Assembly (NCBI RefSeq): GCF_018143015.1
Contig: NC_054741.1
Span: 50,297,048 to 50,361,047, forward strand
Length of the DNA stretch: 64,000 bases
DNA from: Lytechinus variegatus
Taxonomy: Eukaryota > Echinodermata > Echinoidea > Temnopleuroida > Toxopneustidae
Direction of reading: 5' to 3'
The notes below the pieces were generated by a model. It saw only the letters and a list, made by a program, of their open reading frames with translations, searched no databases and was not told the DNA's origin. Every line of letters begins with the position of its first letter. The first letter of the stretch is position 1. A program made the translations under genes and the position numbers. Positions 52,801 through 64,000 of this stretch are shown piece by piece.

Positions 52801-54120
52801 TGAAATAGTATATTTTATGATGAAAAGAAACTGACCCTAAAGTTATTTTCCCGCAATTTCACCGAATGGCTTTCCACAGAAATATACCCGTAATTGAGTG
52901 TATCATCCAAATTCCCTTCAGCCCTATTCTGACCAAAGATGTAGACTCTTTCTTCACGAATTCCTTTTTTAAAAAAGTAATGAAATAATTCCTTTTAGTT
53001 GTAAATCCTACAATCAATTCATGGAAATTTTATAGCTGCAACAGGCAAGAGGTTAAGTAAAGATAACACACCAATCTTTTGGGCACTTGCTTGATATACG
53101 ATAGATAAATTTGTCATCCATAATATGAAGAGCTCAGTTGCAAAAGGGGTTAGGTCAATTTTCCATCAAATTTGATTTTTAGGTCTTAATGTACAGATTT
53201 TAGAAGCTCTATAAGATGATACCAAAGAAAAGTTGAAATTCCCATTAAAAGTGAACAAAAATGGTAAAGAGAATAACTTTTTTATTCAAAAGAGATTGGA
53301 TTCATTTCAGTTTGCCAGCAAAAGAGGTTAGTCCACAATGATAATTCAAAAAAAATATATATAGAAAAAAATAGAAGACGGGTAAATTTCTTTTATACCA
53401 AATTTTATGTTCACATGATAGGGTAGCACATCATGACAATTTAATTTCTAATAAGAATATTGCAATAATTAAGAATAAAAACGTAATTTTTCTCGGAATG
53501 GTCCAAAGTGGACCTAGCCCACTTTGCAACAAAACTCTTCATATATCACAAGTGCTATTTTTTATGTTTTGAATCTTTTATAGACTGTTCATGCAAATTG
53601 TGGCCAGACAAGTATCAAGCAACTTGTATGAAGTTTATTTTATTTTCTCCATGCCAAATAGATTTTTGTCGGTTTCAAAGCAATTTACGGGATTTTTTTT
53701 TGCAAGTTACCAAATCTACATTGCAGCTCTTGGCTAGTACATTTTTAGTATGTAGACTTTTCCACTCATTCAGGATTATTTAGAAAAGTTGCAAAGGCAC
53801 TTCCTCTTTTGTTTGCTTCCAAACTTTTAATCCATGTACTGACTCCATAGTGTGTATATGTATCAGGTGCATAACTTAATTCATAAGACTATACCCTCAA
53901 CACAATCATATTGAGTATTCATCTTGGGCAACAGGTTCATGACAAATGACCTTCGTGGTCCTGCATAGGTTATAACTTATCTGTCAACTAAAAATTCTCA
54001 ATCAATGTGGAGAGCATTCATTTATGATAAAAATGTTATGAATGTTACCATGTGTTTTTGATAAGAAAAAAATACATCGAAAATACTCTCTTCAGCAGAT
54101 GAAATTTAACACAAGATTTT
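52801..54120. other. Intergenic DNA, nothing recognised
   Basis: AT-rich. The frame at 53508-53783 has no recognisable domain and no splice support. Confidence 0.4.
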
Positions 54121-54129
54121 ATTGGTAAA

Positions 54130-54370
54130 ATAATAATAATAACGTTTTATTTACCCAGGGTAGCCACTTCAATCATAAGACTGCTCTTCCAGCGGGCCCT
54201 GCATAACATAATATGTTATTATTACCCTTCTCCAGTCTAAATGCTGAGCGCCAAGCAAGAAGGCAGAAGGTCACATTTTTATAAGTCTTTGGTATGACTC
54301 GGCCAGGGATCGAACCCACGACCTCCCGTCCATGAGGCGGACGCTCTACCACTGAGCCAACACGACCGTG
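54130..54370 (-). mobile_element. tRNA-derived SINE with target duplication
   Basis: On the minus strand the head has A box TGGCTCAGTGG (54349-54359) and B box GGTTCGATCCC (54306-54316), with an anticodon-like CTCATGG loop. The tail ends CCCTGGGTAAATAAAACG plus (TTA)n. ATTGGTAAA flanks both sides (54121-54129, 54371-54379), the target duplication expected of LINE-driven retroposition. Confidence 0.9.
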
Positions 54371-54639
54371 ATTGGTAAATCACAAGCTTTTCATTTGGTG
54401 AAAAGTCTCTACCCATTCAGTCAGTCACTAGTTCAGCTTGAATAAGTAATAATCTTCTTCTTATGGTTACCTACCATCATGTACTTATCTTTGATCTGTT
54501 TTGTCCAGTAATCACCTTATAACATATACTGCTCAAATTGTCTTTTCCTGCAGTTAACTATTGTGTGATCTATCTTGTTCAGTGATTATATCTTCATCCA
54601 CTGCTGCTCGTTTTCTTTTCCTGTAGTTATAGCTATTAC

Positions 54640-55250
54640 ATTCACCAATGAACCCATCCCTTGATCCGTTCCAACCATTCCTCCCCTCCCATGAACCATT
54701 CTTTCACTTCTGCCATCTTTCCTATCCCACCTCTCCCGCCATCTTTCTATCCAACCATTTCTCCTTTCCCACCATCTTTCCTCTCGGCACCATCCCCCCT
54801 CTCGCACCATCCTTCTCTCCCACCATCCTCCTATCAGTGACTATAGTTGGATAGGATATAGTCCTCCCCTCCCACCATCTTTCCTCTCCCACACCTCACC
54901 CATGCACTCTCTCACCATCCCTTGATCCGTTCCAACCATTCGATCCTTCTCTCCCAGGCATGATCCTTCACTTTCTCTCCCACCATCCAATGTAACCTCT
55001 CCCGGCCATCCTCCTCGGGATCCTCCTCTCTCACCATCTCTCCTCTCCTCTCCCCTCTCCCACCATCCCACCTCTCACACTCTCCCACCATCCCATCTCT
55101 CCCACCATCTCACACACATATCTTACAATCTGATTATCTTCCACCATGCATCCACCCCCCCCCCCATCATCCCGGCCACCATCCTTCTCTCCCATCATCT
55201 TTCACAACCATTCCTCCTAGCTCTCTCACCATCTTTCCTCGATCCTCGAT
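54640..55250 (+). repeat. Pyrimidine-rich minisatellite (CTCCCACCATC)
   Basis: Irregular copies of CTCTCCCACCATCC and TTTCCTCTCCCACC, almost purine-free apart from A. The Arg/Gly/Trp-rich frames on the minus strand are by-products. Confidence 0.85.
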
Positions 55251-55890
55251 CAGAAGCGGATCTAGTGGCGGGGGTGGGGGTTGGAACCCCCCCCCAAAAA
55301 AAAAAAAAAAAATCCGGGACCATTTTTTTTAATCTTATCTTTTTTTTAAACTTTTGATTTTATTTTATTCTATTTTTATGTATTTATTTCATTTATTATC
55401 ATTATTATTGTTGTTGTTTTAGATGCAAGAAAACGCCATTTTCACACACAGATTTTCAAAAATTTTCCCTATACTGTGGGAGGGGGACACCCCCCTCCCA
55501 CACCCTCCCCCCTTGCTCGCTCCGCTCGCTCGGACTCGGTCGCTACGCTCATAGGCGGCGGAAGCGGGGGGACAGGGGGGACGTGTCCCCCCTAAATTTG
55601 AGGAAGGGGGACGGTCCCCCCTAAATTTGTTGTTGATGACCTTTTTTTTTTTATTTTTTTTTTATTTTTTATTTTTTATTTTTATTTTTTTTTTTTTGCT
55701 TGTCATTTTATTTTCCTACGTCCCCCCTAAAATTTTTCGGGTTGAAACCCCTTTTTTTTTTTTTTTTTTGGCTTGTCAAATTTTTTGGGTTGTCCCCTCC
55801 TAAAATTTTTGGCTTCCGCCGCCAATGGCTACGCTCCCTCGCATACCACCCAACCCCCCCCCCCTTTATAAAAAGCTGGATCCACCCCTG
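55251..55890. mobile_element. Element with GGATC ends carrying a nested MITE
   Basis: The left end CAGAAGCGGATCTAG and right end CTGGATCCACCCCTG are a diverged inverted pair of the hAT-like CAGGGGCGGATCCAG type. TCGAT words flank both sides without a clean duplication. The 278-bp MITE at 55550-55827 sits inside. Confidence 0.5.
55550..55827. mobile_element. 278-bp MITE with CATAGGCGGCGGAAG ends, 8-bp TSD
   Basis: The left end CATAGGCGGCGGAAGCGG is mirrored by CTTCCGCCGCCAATG, and GCTACGCT flanks both sides exactly (55542-55549, 55828-55835). Inside are G/C-run and T-run sequences with GTCCCCCCTAAA words. A relative is at 57628-57891. Confidence 0.82.
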
Positions 55891-56122
55891 TCGATCCCCT
55901 CGATCCACGCATCTTTGGCCATAGCTACCCCACCTCATCATCTCTCGACCCTCCAACCTATCCTCCTTGTACATCATCCTTCTCTTTCACCATCGATCCT
56001 TAGCTATCTCTTCCACTACCGCCACTTCCCCCCTCCATAGAGGCATGGACCTACATGATAGAGGTATCTCTAATCCATCTCCATGCCCCCCCCCCCTCAT
56101 ACATAGTACCGGTACCGGGTCC

Positions 56123-56153
<31 letters not shown>

Positions 56154-56160
56154 TCTCCCC
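55891..56160 (+). repeat. C/T-rich low complexity with a run of 25 C
   Basis: Pyrimidine-rich sequence continuing the CATC/CTCC style, ending in 25 consecutive C at about 56127-56151. Such runs are error-prone in assembly. Confidence 0.85.
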
Positions 56161-57470
56161 CGCGCGCTCGAGCCAGCTGTATTTTGGTTTGTCGAGCTCT
56201 ACCTCTTCCGGATTTCGCTACATTTTCTTAGAGACTAAATAAACTACTGTAAACTTCGTATGGTAAGAAACGAAATCGCATTTTTACCTCGAGTTTAGGC
56301 AAGTTTATATCTCCTAACTATTGTTTTCATTTTGTAATGGAAATCTAAATGAAAAACGGTATGATATGATATGATGCAATCACTGAATCATTTGGTTCAT
56401 CTTGTTAGCCAAGTCGAATACGAGCGAGTGGGATTTCTTGTGCACGCCAGTGAATAGGCGAATATCATGATTCTGTGTTTTCTGTATTAATATCGCACAC
56501 GAGTGAAAACTCTGATTGTAGCACATTGGTTGTGCGAGGGAATGATTTGTTTTACAATTAGGGTATGCTCTCCAAACGCGGATTGCTGTGTGTCATTAAA
56601 TGAAACATCGGTAAGGGCAATACTACAAAGGGAAGATCGGACACTTCAGCGATTGTTTGAAACGCTCGATAAATGCTCATGGGGAAGGGTGCCCACTAGT
56701 GCGTAGCATTGAGTAGAAGTAGATCCAACTAAATCTTCGGCACGCTGAGTTGTGTAACTAACATATGAGGAAAATGAGAGAGGATTTTGGAGATGGCTCA
56801 AGGGCCAGGGCAGTGCATGGGAATAATTCCACCTTCTATTACCCAGAAACCTCTGAAATATATTCATCTGGAATTCAAGAAAAAAATATGAATAGATCTA
56901 AAATAGTAAAAAGAATGTTATTAGGGTTACCAAAAGGAAAATCTAAGTTTTTAAATCTATGTTAAAAAGCATTGAAAAGTACCTCACCTGAATCAGCATA
57001 CTCAAAAACCCCAAGTGAATGACTTTTGGTATATCAAAGAGATCTAATTATCTGTTAATCTGAGGCTAAATTAGGTCCGAATTGTGACAGTTTTTGTGTA
57101 CAAATTTGTAGTTGAAATTTCGTCGACACGCATGCACAAAGCTCGGCACTGAACGAGGGATTGTGGGCGTGTCCTTTCTCGCCTCGGCCTATTGTTACCC
57201 AAATAACGAAAGTACGTTCATCGTCCCAGTTAGTCTCGGATCCGAGCTTATCCAAATAAACAATGATTAAAAAACAACCCAAAAATAAAAAGAGAAAAGA
57301 AGAAATAAACGGCTCAAATGCAGTCGTTTGGTGACGGATAGTATGCTCTGACATCTCGCTGATATAAGGATTAGACATGGCATAAGTTTTATGCTATGAT
57401 AACTAAAGCATGGGGGGGGGGGGGCGAGGCACTCTGACTTTCAAAATTATTAATTCTTTAAACATCTATA
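56161..57470. other. Intergenic DNA, nothing recognised
   Basis: Less AT-rich than the average of the window, with several frames of 65-110 codons (56503-56965, 57055-57378). None shows a domain, signal peptide or splice sites that I can defend. Confidence 0.4.
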
Positions 57471-57627
57471 TCTAGACAAGGGAGGGTCCAGGATTTTCCA
57501 AAGGGGGAGCATTATTATCTACGGCAGTCAAAAAAATTTAGGGGGGCACCAAAATTTTTGACAAAAAAAGGTTATCAAAGGGGGGGGGGGGCGAAAAAAA
57601 ATTTGCCCCAAAAAAGTAACGTCCCCC

Positions 57628-57891
57628 CATAGGCAGCGGGGGGGGGGGGTCGTGCCCCCCCTAATTTTGAGGTGGGGGACGATCGCCCCCCTAATTTTTT
57701 TGTTGATAACCTTTTCTTTTTTGCTTGTCAATTTTTTTTTCGTGCGTGCCCCCTAAATTCCAGTGGACCCCCCTAAAAAAATCATGTGGTTTCCCCTAAA
57801 ATTTGTGCTGATAAACTTTTTTGGGGGGATAGGGCTTGTCACTAAAGTTTGGTGCCCCCCCCTCCCAAAATTTTGCTTTCCGCTGCCAATG
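57628..57891. mobile_element. Relative of the CATAGGCGGCGG MITE
   Basis: The left end CATAGGCAGCGGGGG and right end CTTTCCGCTGCCAATG are inverted and match the family at 55550. GTCCCCC/GTCCCCA-like flanks may be the 8-bp duplication but are low complexity. The interior shares the CCCCCCTAATTTTGAGG style. Confidence 0.65.
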
Positions 57892-58313
57892 GTCCCCACT
57901 TGAAATTTAGGGGGATAAGGCCTATGGAGGGCACATTTTCCCGATACAAATTTGATATGCCTTAAAAAAATGTTTTTACCAAAAATGGAAAGTCCTTTCG
58001 TCCCTAAAAATTGACAAGCAAAAAATAGGGCCTATTAACAAATTACAATTTTGGCTCTCGATAATTATGCCCCTTGGATCCACCAGTAATCTAAGGGGAA
58101 TTTTTTTTATAGTTTTGATATGGCTACCTTCTCGGAGGGCGTCCTCGCAGCGGTAGCTGGATAGTGCTGCAAAAGAGTAGGCTTTATACTTCTTTTGCAG
58201 CATTAACTGACACTCCGAGACTTATAATTTTACCTTATACTTAAAAAATGAATGATACAAAATAAAACATAAACACTTGTTTTTAGAGTAAGTTGATGTA
58301 AAAATATATTCAG
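57892..58313. other. Intergenic DNA, nothing recognised
   Basis: A CTTTTGCAGCA inverted pair near 58170 and 58193 is the only structure noted. Confidence 0.35.
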
Positions 58314-58321
58314 TCTGGGGC

Positions 58322-59620
58322 CATTGGCGTAGCAACGGTGGGCCGGGGGCATCTGCCCCCCTGAGATTTGGGGCCCCCTCCCCAGGTCCCCCCCAGAAAA
58401 AATTGGAAGAGAAAAAAAAGTAAAGAAAAAAGGGAGAAAGAAGAAATAAAAAGGAAAAGAAGTAGAAAGACAGAAGAAAAAAGAAGAGAAAAATAAGGAG
58501 GAAGACGAGTGAATGAAATAATGTGAGGGGAAGACTTGCAATTTTAAAAAATCTTTTCATGTTACTATATAAAATTTTTGCTGGCGCTTTTCGCCATAAT
58601 TGCCTGTTCGATGGGATTCATATCTTTCTCAATAGGCTGATGTGGAGCAAGTTTTGAAGTCAATATGCAACACATATTTTAGCTCGGACATCGAGCTTTC
58701 ATTATTTTTTCATTTACAAAATATAATTGCTCTGTAAAATGTCCGTTTTATGGTCTACATTATCAGCATTTTAAGCTCATGCTGCGTGGTCACATTGTTT
58801 GATTTGCCAAGTTCATATTGTCTACGGGTATTCCATAATGTTCATTCCATTCAACAATTCAGAATGCCCAGAATTTAGGTCTGAATATAAAACATGCGCG
58901 ATAGCGTGCACGTTCTTTATTTAAAATGTACTTAAATTATTCAGTTTTACATCAGAATATCAATAATTGTCTGCTCACGCTTCACGATCGCATTATTAAT
59001 GATACCCAATTGACTATATCCTATTTATGACTTACAAAATATGAATTGAGTGTCCCGCTTTTAGGTCTAAAATCTCAGTTATCTTTCTCTCGCGCTTCGC
59101 GCTCGCATCAATTGTTTAGTTAAATACCTATCGGCTATCCCATTAATTAATACAAAAAGTGCTCAGAATGATCACGTTTTTTTAGGTCGGAATGTCAAAA
59201 AATTTGCTCGCGCTTCGAGCTCGCATTATTGAAATATATACCGTCTTCATGGGTAACTGTAAGCAGTCCTTAACAGGTCTCTTTTCGATAAGGCTAGAAC
59301 AGTTGATAAAAATTTATGTTCAAGCTTGGGGGTACATACGAATCTTGTTGAGGATCACACATAACATTGCCCAGAAAATTAAATTTCAGGAAAAATACAT
59401 TAAAGTATAAAAAAAAAATTGCTCGCGCTTCGCGCTCGCACTTTTATGAGATTATTTTATGTTTATGTTGTTTTATAAGAATAAAACTAACAAGTGACTG
59501 ATATAGGTGAAGATAATTTCGGGCCCCATCCCCTATTGGCGAAATTCGGATCTCTTGTGGACACATACACACCCCCTGAAAAAGCAAGGACCCTGGAAAA
59601 AAATCCTAGCTACACCACTG
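58322..59620 (-). mobile_element. hAT-like GCGAAGCGCGAGC element, 1.30 kb, perfect 8-bp TSD
   Basis: The left end CATTGGCGTAGCAACGG and right end CCTAGCTACACCACTG are inverted. TCTGGGGC flanks both sides exactly (58314-58321, 59621-59628). It is similar along its whole length to the CLCA-intron element at 36521-37802, including the CTCGCGCTTCGCGCTCGC modules (59092, 59204, 59421). No transposase. Confidence 0.9.
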
Positions 59621-59628
59621 TCTGGGGC

Positions 59629-60640
59629 ATGGAGACTTGGAACTCTGCCCCATATCACTGTGCTTGCCTCGCTCGATTTGTATCATAAGAAAAATGTTTC
59701 CACATTAAAATACAGATCTAAGTACAATGGCCAGAAATATTAGTACGAATAAGCTAGCAGAATTTGTATCATACCACCCATATAATTGAACGCCAACGAA
59801 GGCGTTTCTAAAACCTGTTTGTTTTATCCTACTTTTCCACTAAGATCTATCCCTTTTGCGTGTCACATGAAAGTAGTTTTGTGTGCAGATCTAGCGTACC
59901 GGTAGGACCACATGCAGTCATTAATAGGTCTCTAATGTTTTCAACAAATGATGTCTCACTCACGCTTTCTTTAAAATTAATAAATTAGAGTCCTTGTATA
60001 TGGTCCTGGAAGTGGGGGTGCTCGGGTTGTGACCCCCAAGATTTTTTTTTTTTAGCTGGTGGTGCGTTTTTTTTTGTACACGTACGACAGGGGGAGTGGA
60101 GCAAAGTTGAAAGTGGGGAAACAGAAAAGGGGCACTTTTTAGTGATTTTTTAAAGTGGGGGCATTGAGCTCCCACCTATCCCCAGGATCGCCGCCCCTGA
60201 ACCAGAAGCACCATCCCCTGGAAATCAGTTTAGTATGATATTCGACCAAAATCAACTTATCTTTAGAGAGATAATTTCTTTCCCTTGGCTTTTTTTTCAA
60301 AGCCAGCAACCCCTTTAAAAGATATCTCCTCGGGCAATCCTCATGATTATCTAAAAAAAATAGTGACGGATGGTATACCTGGTAATCATATTACTAGCAG
60401 TGGCGGTATTGCCACCCCCTCCCAGTTTTTTTTTTTCAAGTAGTTTAAAACAGAAAGAAGAATGACATTGATTTTTGTACCGCATTATATTTCATTAATA
60501 ATTTCATTGGTAGAAACACACACACAAAATTCAAAATTTCATGTTTAGCCCCTTTTTCAAAACTATTCCGCGGCTCCTTGAAGAATGGAGAGATGGATGA
60601 AAGGAGAGAAACAAATAGGATGAAGGGGTTGATTCAGCTT
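59629..60640. other. Repeat debris, no gene
   Basis: Fragments with G/C runs and GATCC-type words near 60000-60200 and CAGTGGCGGTATTGCC near 60400 look like ends of further hAT-like elements, but the pairs could not be resolved. Confidence 0.4.
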
Positions 60641-62510
60641 TCGTCAAGGGGGGGGGGGCGAATTCTTTTTTCACCCGTATTTTTCCCCAAGCGGCCGCGC
60701 GAAGATGATTTATATTTGTTTCTTTGAAGAAATGTTACTTTTTAGCTTTTGTCTTATAAATCAACATAGATATATAACCCTTTTTATTTAGTGCCAGCGC
60801 AAAGCGCGAGCTAATTCATTGAAATAATTATTTTTTGATCCACAAACTTTGAAATTTCTGGGCAATGTTTATCATGAAAAAAAATGTTTATGCAACTAAA
60901 CAATTACTAAGAACGCAAAGCGCAAGCAGAATTGACATCATATATAGGCACTTTTTGTAACTTAAACAGGATAGGTACGCAACTCAGCAACTGATGCGAA
61001 GCGCGATCACAAAATTTGAAGATTTAGACCTAAAAAACGAGACATGTCTATTCGTGTCTTTTTACATCATGCAAGGAAAGGATTTTTTGCCCGGGGATTT
61101 TTGTATACGTTTCGAACTGATCAAAAAGGTACCTGTTAAGGACTATTTCACTTAATGGAGACGTTACTTCAACAATAAAATAATGCAAGCGCGAAGGGCG
61201 AGCCCGGCGATTTTTTTTGGACTCTTCTAAATAAAAAATGGAAAATTTAAATCAGTTATTGTGACCATGAACAGGATTGTCGCTATAAAACAATTAATGC
61301 GAGCGCCAAGCCCGAGCAGAAAAAAAATCGAGATTTAGACCTAAAAAATGGGACACTCGATTCATGTGTTGTACATCATGAAAAGGATGAGTAATAGGGG
61401 TTCCTCCTACATTAAAAATGCGAGCACAAAGCGCTAACATAATTTTGTTTTTCTGAAACTGGATAATAATTATTGAAATACTAACAAGTTGAGTATCTGG
61501 ATAAACATGCGCGCGCGTGTTTCCGATTTATGCCTACAATCTAGGCATTCTGAATATATATTTAATATACGAAAATCCAAGCGAGCACGAAGCGCGTCCT
61601 TAAAATATTTGATATTCCGATCTGAAAAAAGGATAGATTTCAGATCAAGTACTTTGTGAGGTGCATTTGGATCGCACTTAATAAAGAGCTGATATAGATT
61701 TGACAAAGGATCGGACCTGAAAGTGATGAATATTTTTCTATTCCTCTTGCTAAGCGCGAGATGAAACAAAATGGACAATTTAACCATTAAAATTAATATC
61801 TGATCTATTAATGCCTAACGACTTACCTATTCAAGCACGCACGCTCAATGCTAACTGATATAAGATTTTGAGAAATTTATGAAATAGGGCCTTCATGAAG
61901 AGTGTAGGTAGTCCACAAATGAAATAATGCTCTAGGGCACAGCGTGAGCTAAAAATGTTGATACTCAGATCATAAGACAAATATTTTACAAAGCACTTTT
62001 TTATTGATTCGTGATACCTCGGTCACATTTTTTTCTAAGGCGAGTAGAAAACAGTTGTATTAAACATTTTTTGTGTGTGCCAGCTAAATATTGGTGGTTT
62101 CAATAAAAAAGAATGAAATGGCTGTTTCGACTTTCCGCACGCCGCCGTACAAGCAAATGTGACCGAGGTATAAAAAAAAAAATAATAATGAAAGTTCAAT
62201 GTTCTATAGCTGACTGTAGAGTATATGTTTTGTATTTTGACTGCAAAGCTTGAAATGTCAAGCTGATATATATCAGCTATTGAGCAATATGTACTCATCG
62301 AAAATGAGCAATGCGAGTGCGAAGCGCGAGCGAAAATGTCAATTTTGCATGTTTTTTTTTTAAATCATCAAAGTCTATCCCCTCCCTAATTTTATTCACT
62401 TTTCTCCCTCCCATTCCCCTCTTCCTTTTCCCCTCTCTTTTCCTTCTGTTTCTTCTTCCTTTCTTAATTTTTTGGCCAACGGGGTGGGGGGTGACCGGCC
62501 CCCTGATCCC
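60641..62510 (+). repeat. GCGAAGCGCGAGC-rich repeat, plus orientation
   Basis: A long degenerate array of the same modules: GCGCAAAGCGCGAGC near 60797, GCGCGAAGGGCGAGC near 61190, GCGAGCGCCAAGCCCGAGC near 61300 and GCGAAGCGCGAGC near 62321, with GACCTAAAAAATGGGACACTC between. Element ends are not clear. A small MITE interrupts it at 62017-62168. Confidence 0.7.
62017..62168. mobile_element. 152-bp TA-flanked MITE (CCTCGGTCACATTT ends)
   Basis: ATACCTCGGTCACATTT (62014-62030) and AAATGTGACCGAGGTAT (62155-62171) are perfect complements, with TA at each edge (62015-62016, 62169-62170). Pairing continues weakly inward. Non-coding. Confidence 0.85.
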
Positions 62511-63405
62511 TTCTTTGGTAGCGATTGTGAAAGCATTTGAATTATTCACCTCACAGTGCATGTTAAACGGGGAAAATAGGAAATGGCTAATTTTGAAAAT
62601 CATTAATGTGATGGAGCCCTATTCAAGTTTATTTTCATCTATATACACCTTGACAGGGGCTGATCCAGGATTTTCAAAAGTTGAGGCATTCAATACAAAA
62701 AAATAAACAAGACCTAGTATACTAGACCCCCCCCCCCCTTTAATAGGTGAAATTTGCTAGGAAAAAAATCATCAAAAGTTGAAAAATAAGTCCTCACTTG
62801 AGAATGAACGACAAAATCCACTAACAAATATTTGATATATTACGGGAGGGGGCACCTTTATTTTTCTCCCCTTTCCTTATTCCTCATCCATTCCATAGGC
62901 AGATCCAGGTGCCGGACCCAATTATGGGCGGCGGCACCCCCTCCTACTGGCGGTGCGAAAAATAAAAAGAAAGGTATATCATGCTGTTTGTTAAAGAAAA
63001 AAAAATCGGTTTTTTAACGGCGCCGATCGGGAGAAAAAATTGTAGCCACCCCCATTAGCAAAATTTTGATCTACACTGGGTATTTGTCTGTCGTACCTCT
63101 GAGTAAATGAAACAAAAAAATCAACAAATCACCGTTGCACTATAGTACTAAAATTTTTGCGAGTCTTTATTTTTTAAATATTTTTGTTTATTAATAATGG
63201 AGGTTCGCATCCCGAGAATGTGAAATGAAAAAAAAAAAATAAAGTGCACTTAATAGGAAACACTAAACGTCCTTTTCAATTCCAATTAACTTAAAGTCCT
63301 TTAAATAAAAAAAAACAAGCATCATTTTTTATACCTTAACTTGTTCATCACGAATACAATGAAACCGATAATTATTTGCTTTGTTTTCGATTAATCTTTA
63401 TATCA
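62511..63405. other. Repeat debris, no gene
   Basis: CAGGGGCTGATCCAGG near 62656 and GGCAGATCCAGGTGCCGG near 62899 look like hAT-type ends without partners. Otherwise AT-rich with short homopolymers. Confidence 0.4.
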
Positions 63406-63407
63406 TT

Positions 63408-63895
63408 AATTCACTTAAAATAAAATTCAAACATAAACAGGAAAACAGCACAGAAAATAATATAAAAAATGAATTGCAGTTGTATAAAAACATCAGAGAA
63501 AATAACATGACAGCTAAATTCTATCTCGACAGGCACACTGTTCATTCGACCATAAAACAATCGCGCTGTTCCACTCTTTGTATACCCACAACTCTATCAG
63601 TATTGTTTCATCTTCATATGTCCTCAATGGCAAGGACACCAGCATAATAAATTCACTTCAAATAACATTCATACATACATATACAGGAAAATATCAAAGA
63701 AAATAATATAACAAATCAATTGCAGTTGTATAAAACATGGAAGAAAATAACATGGCAGATGAATTTTATCTCGACAGGCACACTAATTCATTCGATCATG
63801 AAACGATCGCGCTGTTTCACTCATTGTACACGCGCAACTCTATCTGAATTGTTTCATCTGTCCTCAGTGCGGCAAACACTAGCAGTGATGATAAG
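63408..63895 (+). repeat. Direct tandem duplication of about 246 bp
   Basis: Unit 1 (63408-63653) and unit 2 (63654 to about 63895) share TTGCAGTTGTATAAAA, TATCTCGACAGGCACACT and CAATCGCGCTGTT/CGATCGCGCTGTT segments in order. The short frames in both units align but have no recognised domain. Confidence 0.8.
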
Positions 63896-64000
63896 TGCAC
63901 AAGTTGCAGTTGGACGTGCGCGGAGAATGAATTAAATTCGGCGGCTGAGTCAAGTCTACAAGTCACCAACGAACTTCACGATAGACCACGCCTACTTGCC

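Noticed and set aside
54300..54370. Possible functional methionine-type tRNA gene
   Set aside because: Mismatch in the anticodon stem, attached SINE body and a 9-bp target duplication around the whole unit.
56503..56965. Two overlapping plus-strand frames
   Set aside because: Short, no recognised domain, no flanking splice sites; length is expected by chance.

Overview
The window looks like echinoderm nuclear DNA, most likely sea urchin or a close relative. It is AT-rich and intron-bearing, with long introns, GT-AG splice sites, tRNA-derived SINEs, and a very high load of non-autonomous DNA transposons. It carries a single-exon vertebrate-type Toll-like receptor, as in the expanded sea urchin TLR families. 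No bacterial operons, CRISPR arrays or rRNA are visible. The assignment rests on gene content and repeat style, not on a database match.

Only two host protein genes can be supported. (1) A Toll-like receptor on the minus strand, 7429-10010: signal peptide, LRRNT-like cysteines, LRRs, one LRRCT, a membrane segment and a TIR domain. The frame is broken near 9546 in a five-A run (five T on the plus strand), so it is either a pseudogene or a one-base assembly error. (2) A CLCA-family gene (calcium-activated chloride channel regulator) on the plus strand, 34230-44895. Nine exons splice in frame to 727 codons plus a stop. They cover a complete VWA domain with MIDAS, the beta-rich and fibronectin-like region, and a C-terminal membrane segment. 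The N-terminal metalloprotease (CLCA_N) exons were not found upstream.

Most of the rest is mobile-element DNA. 1-7.4 kb: a TTAA-flanked MITE fragment, a 1.56 kb hAT-like element made mostly of a polypurine tract, and a local tandem duplication with a TTAA MITE in one copy only, so the occupied and empty sites sit side by side. 10-13 kb: a decayed non-LTR retrotransposon, a SINE-like head and a GGACAATTACCC minisatellite. 13.8-27.1 kb: a nested stack in which a GCGAAGCGCGAGC-rich repeat is split by an 11.4 kb element with GGTATTCTGAAAG ends. That element holds three copies of one 2.6 kb hAT-like family, two of them inserted into the third. 27-34 kb: tandem repeats and another hAT-like element with a MITE inside. 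34-45 kb: the CLCA gene, whose introns hold a 1.28 kb hAT-like element, a mariner relic and a SINE. 45-64 kb: tandem repeats, MITEs, a SINE with clean target duplication, several GC-ended elements and two more GCGAAGCGCGAGC-type repeats.

The two host genes show no functional link beyond proximity. The clearest unusual structure is the triple self-nested hAT-like family at 15022-22900, with all three target duplications legible. Second are the CLCA gene without visible metalloprotease exons and the frameshifted TLR.
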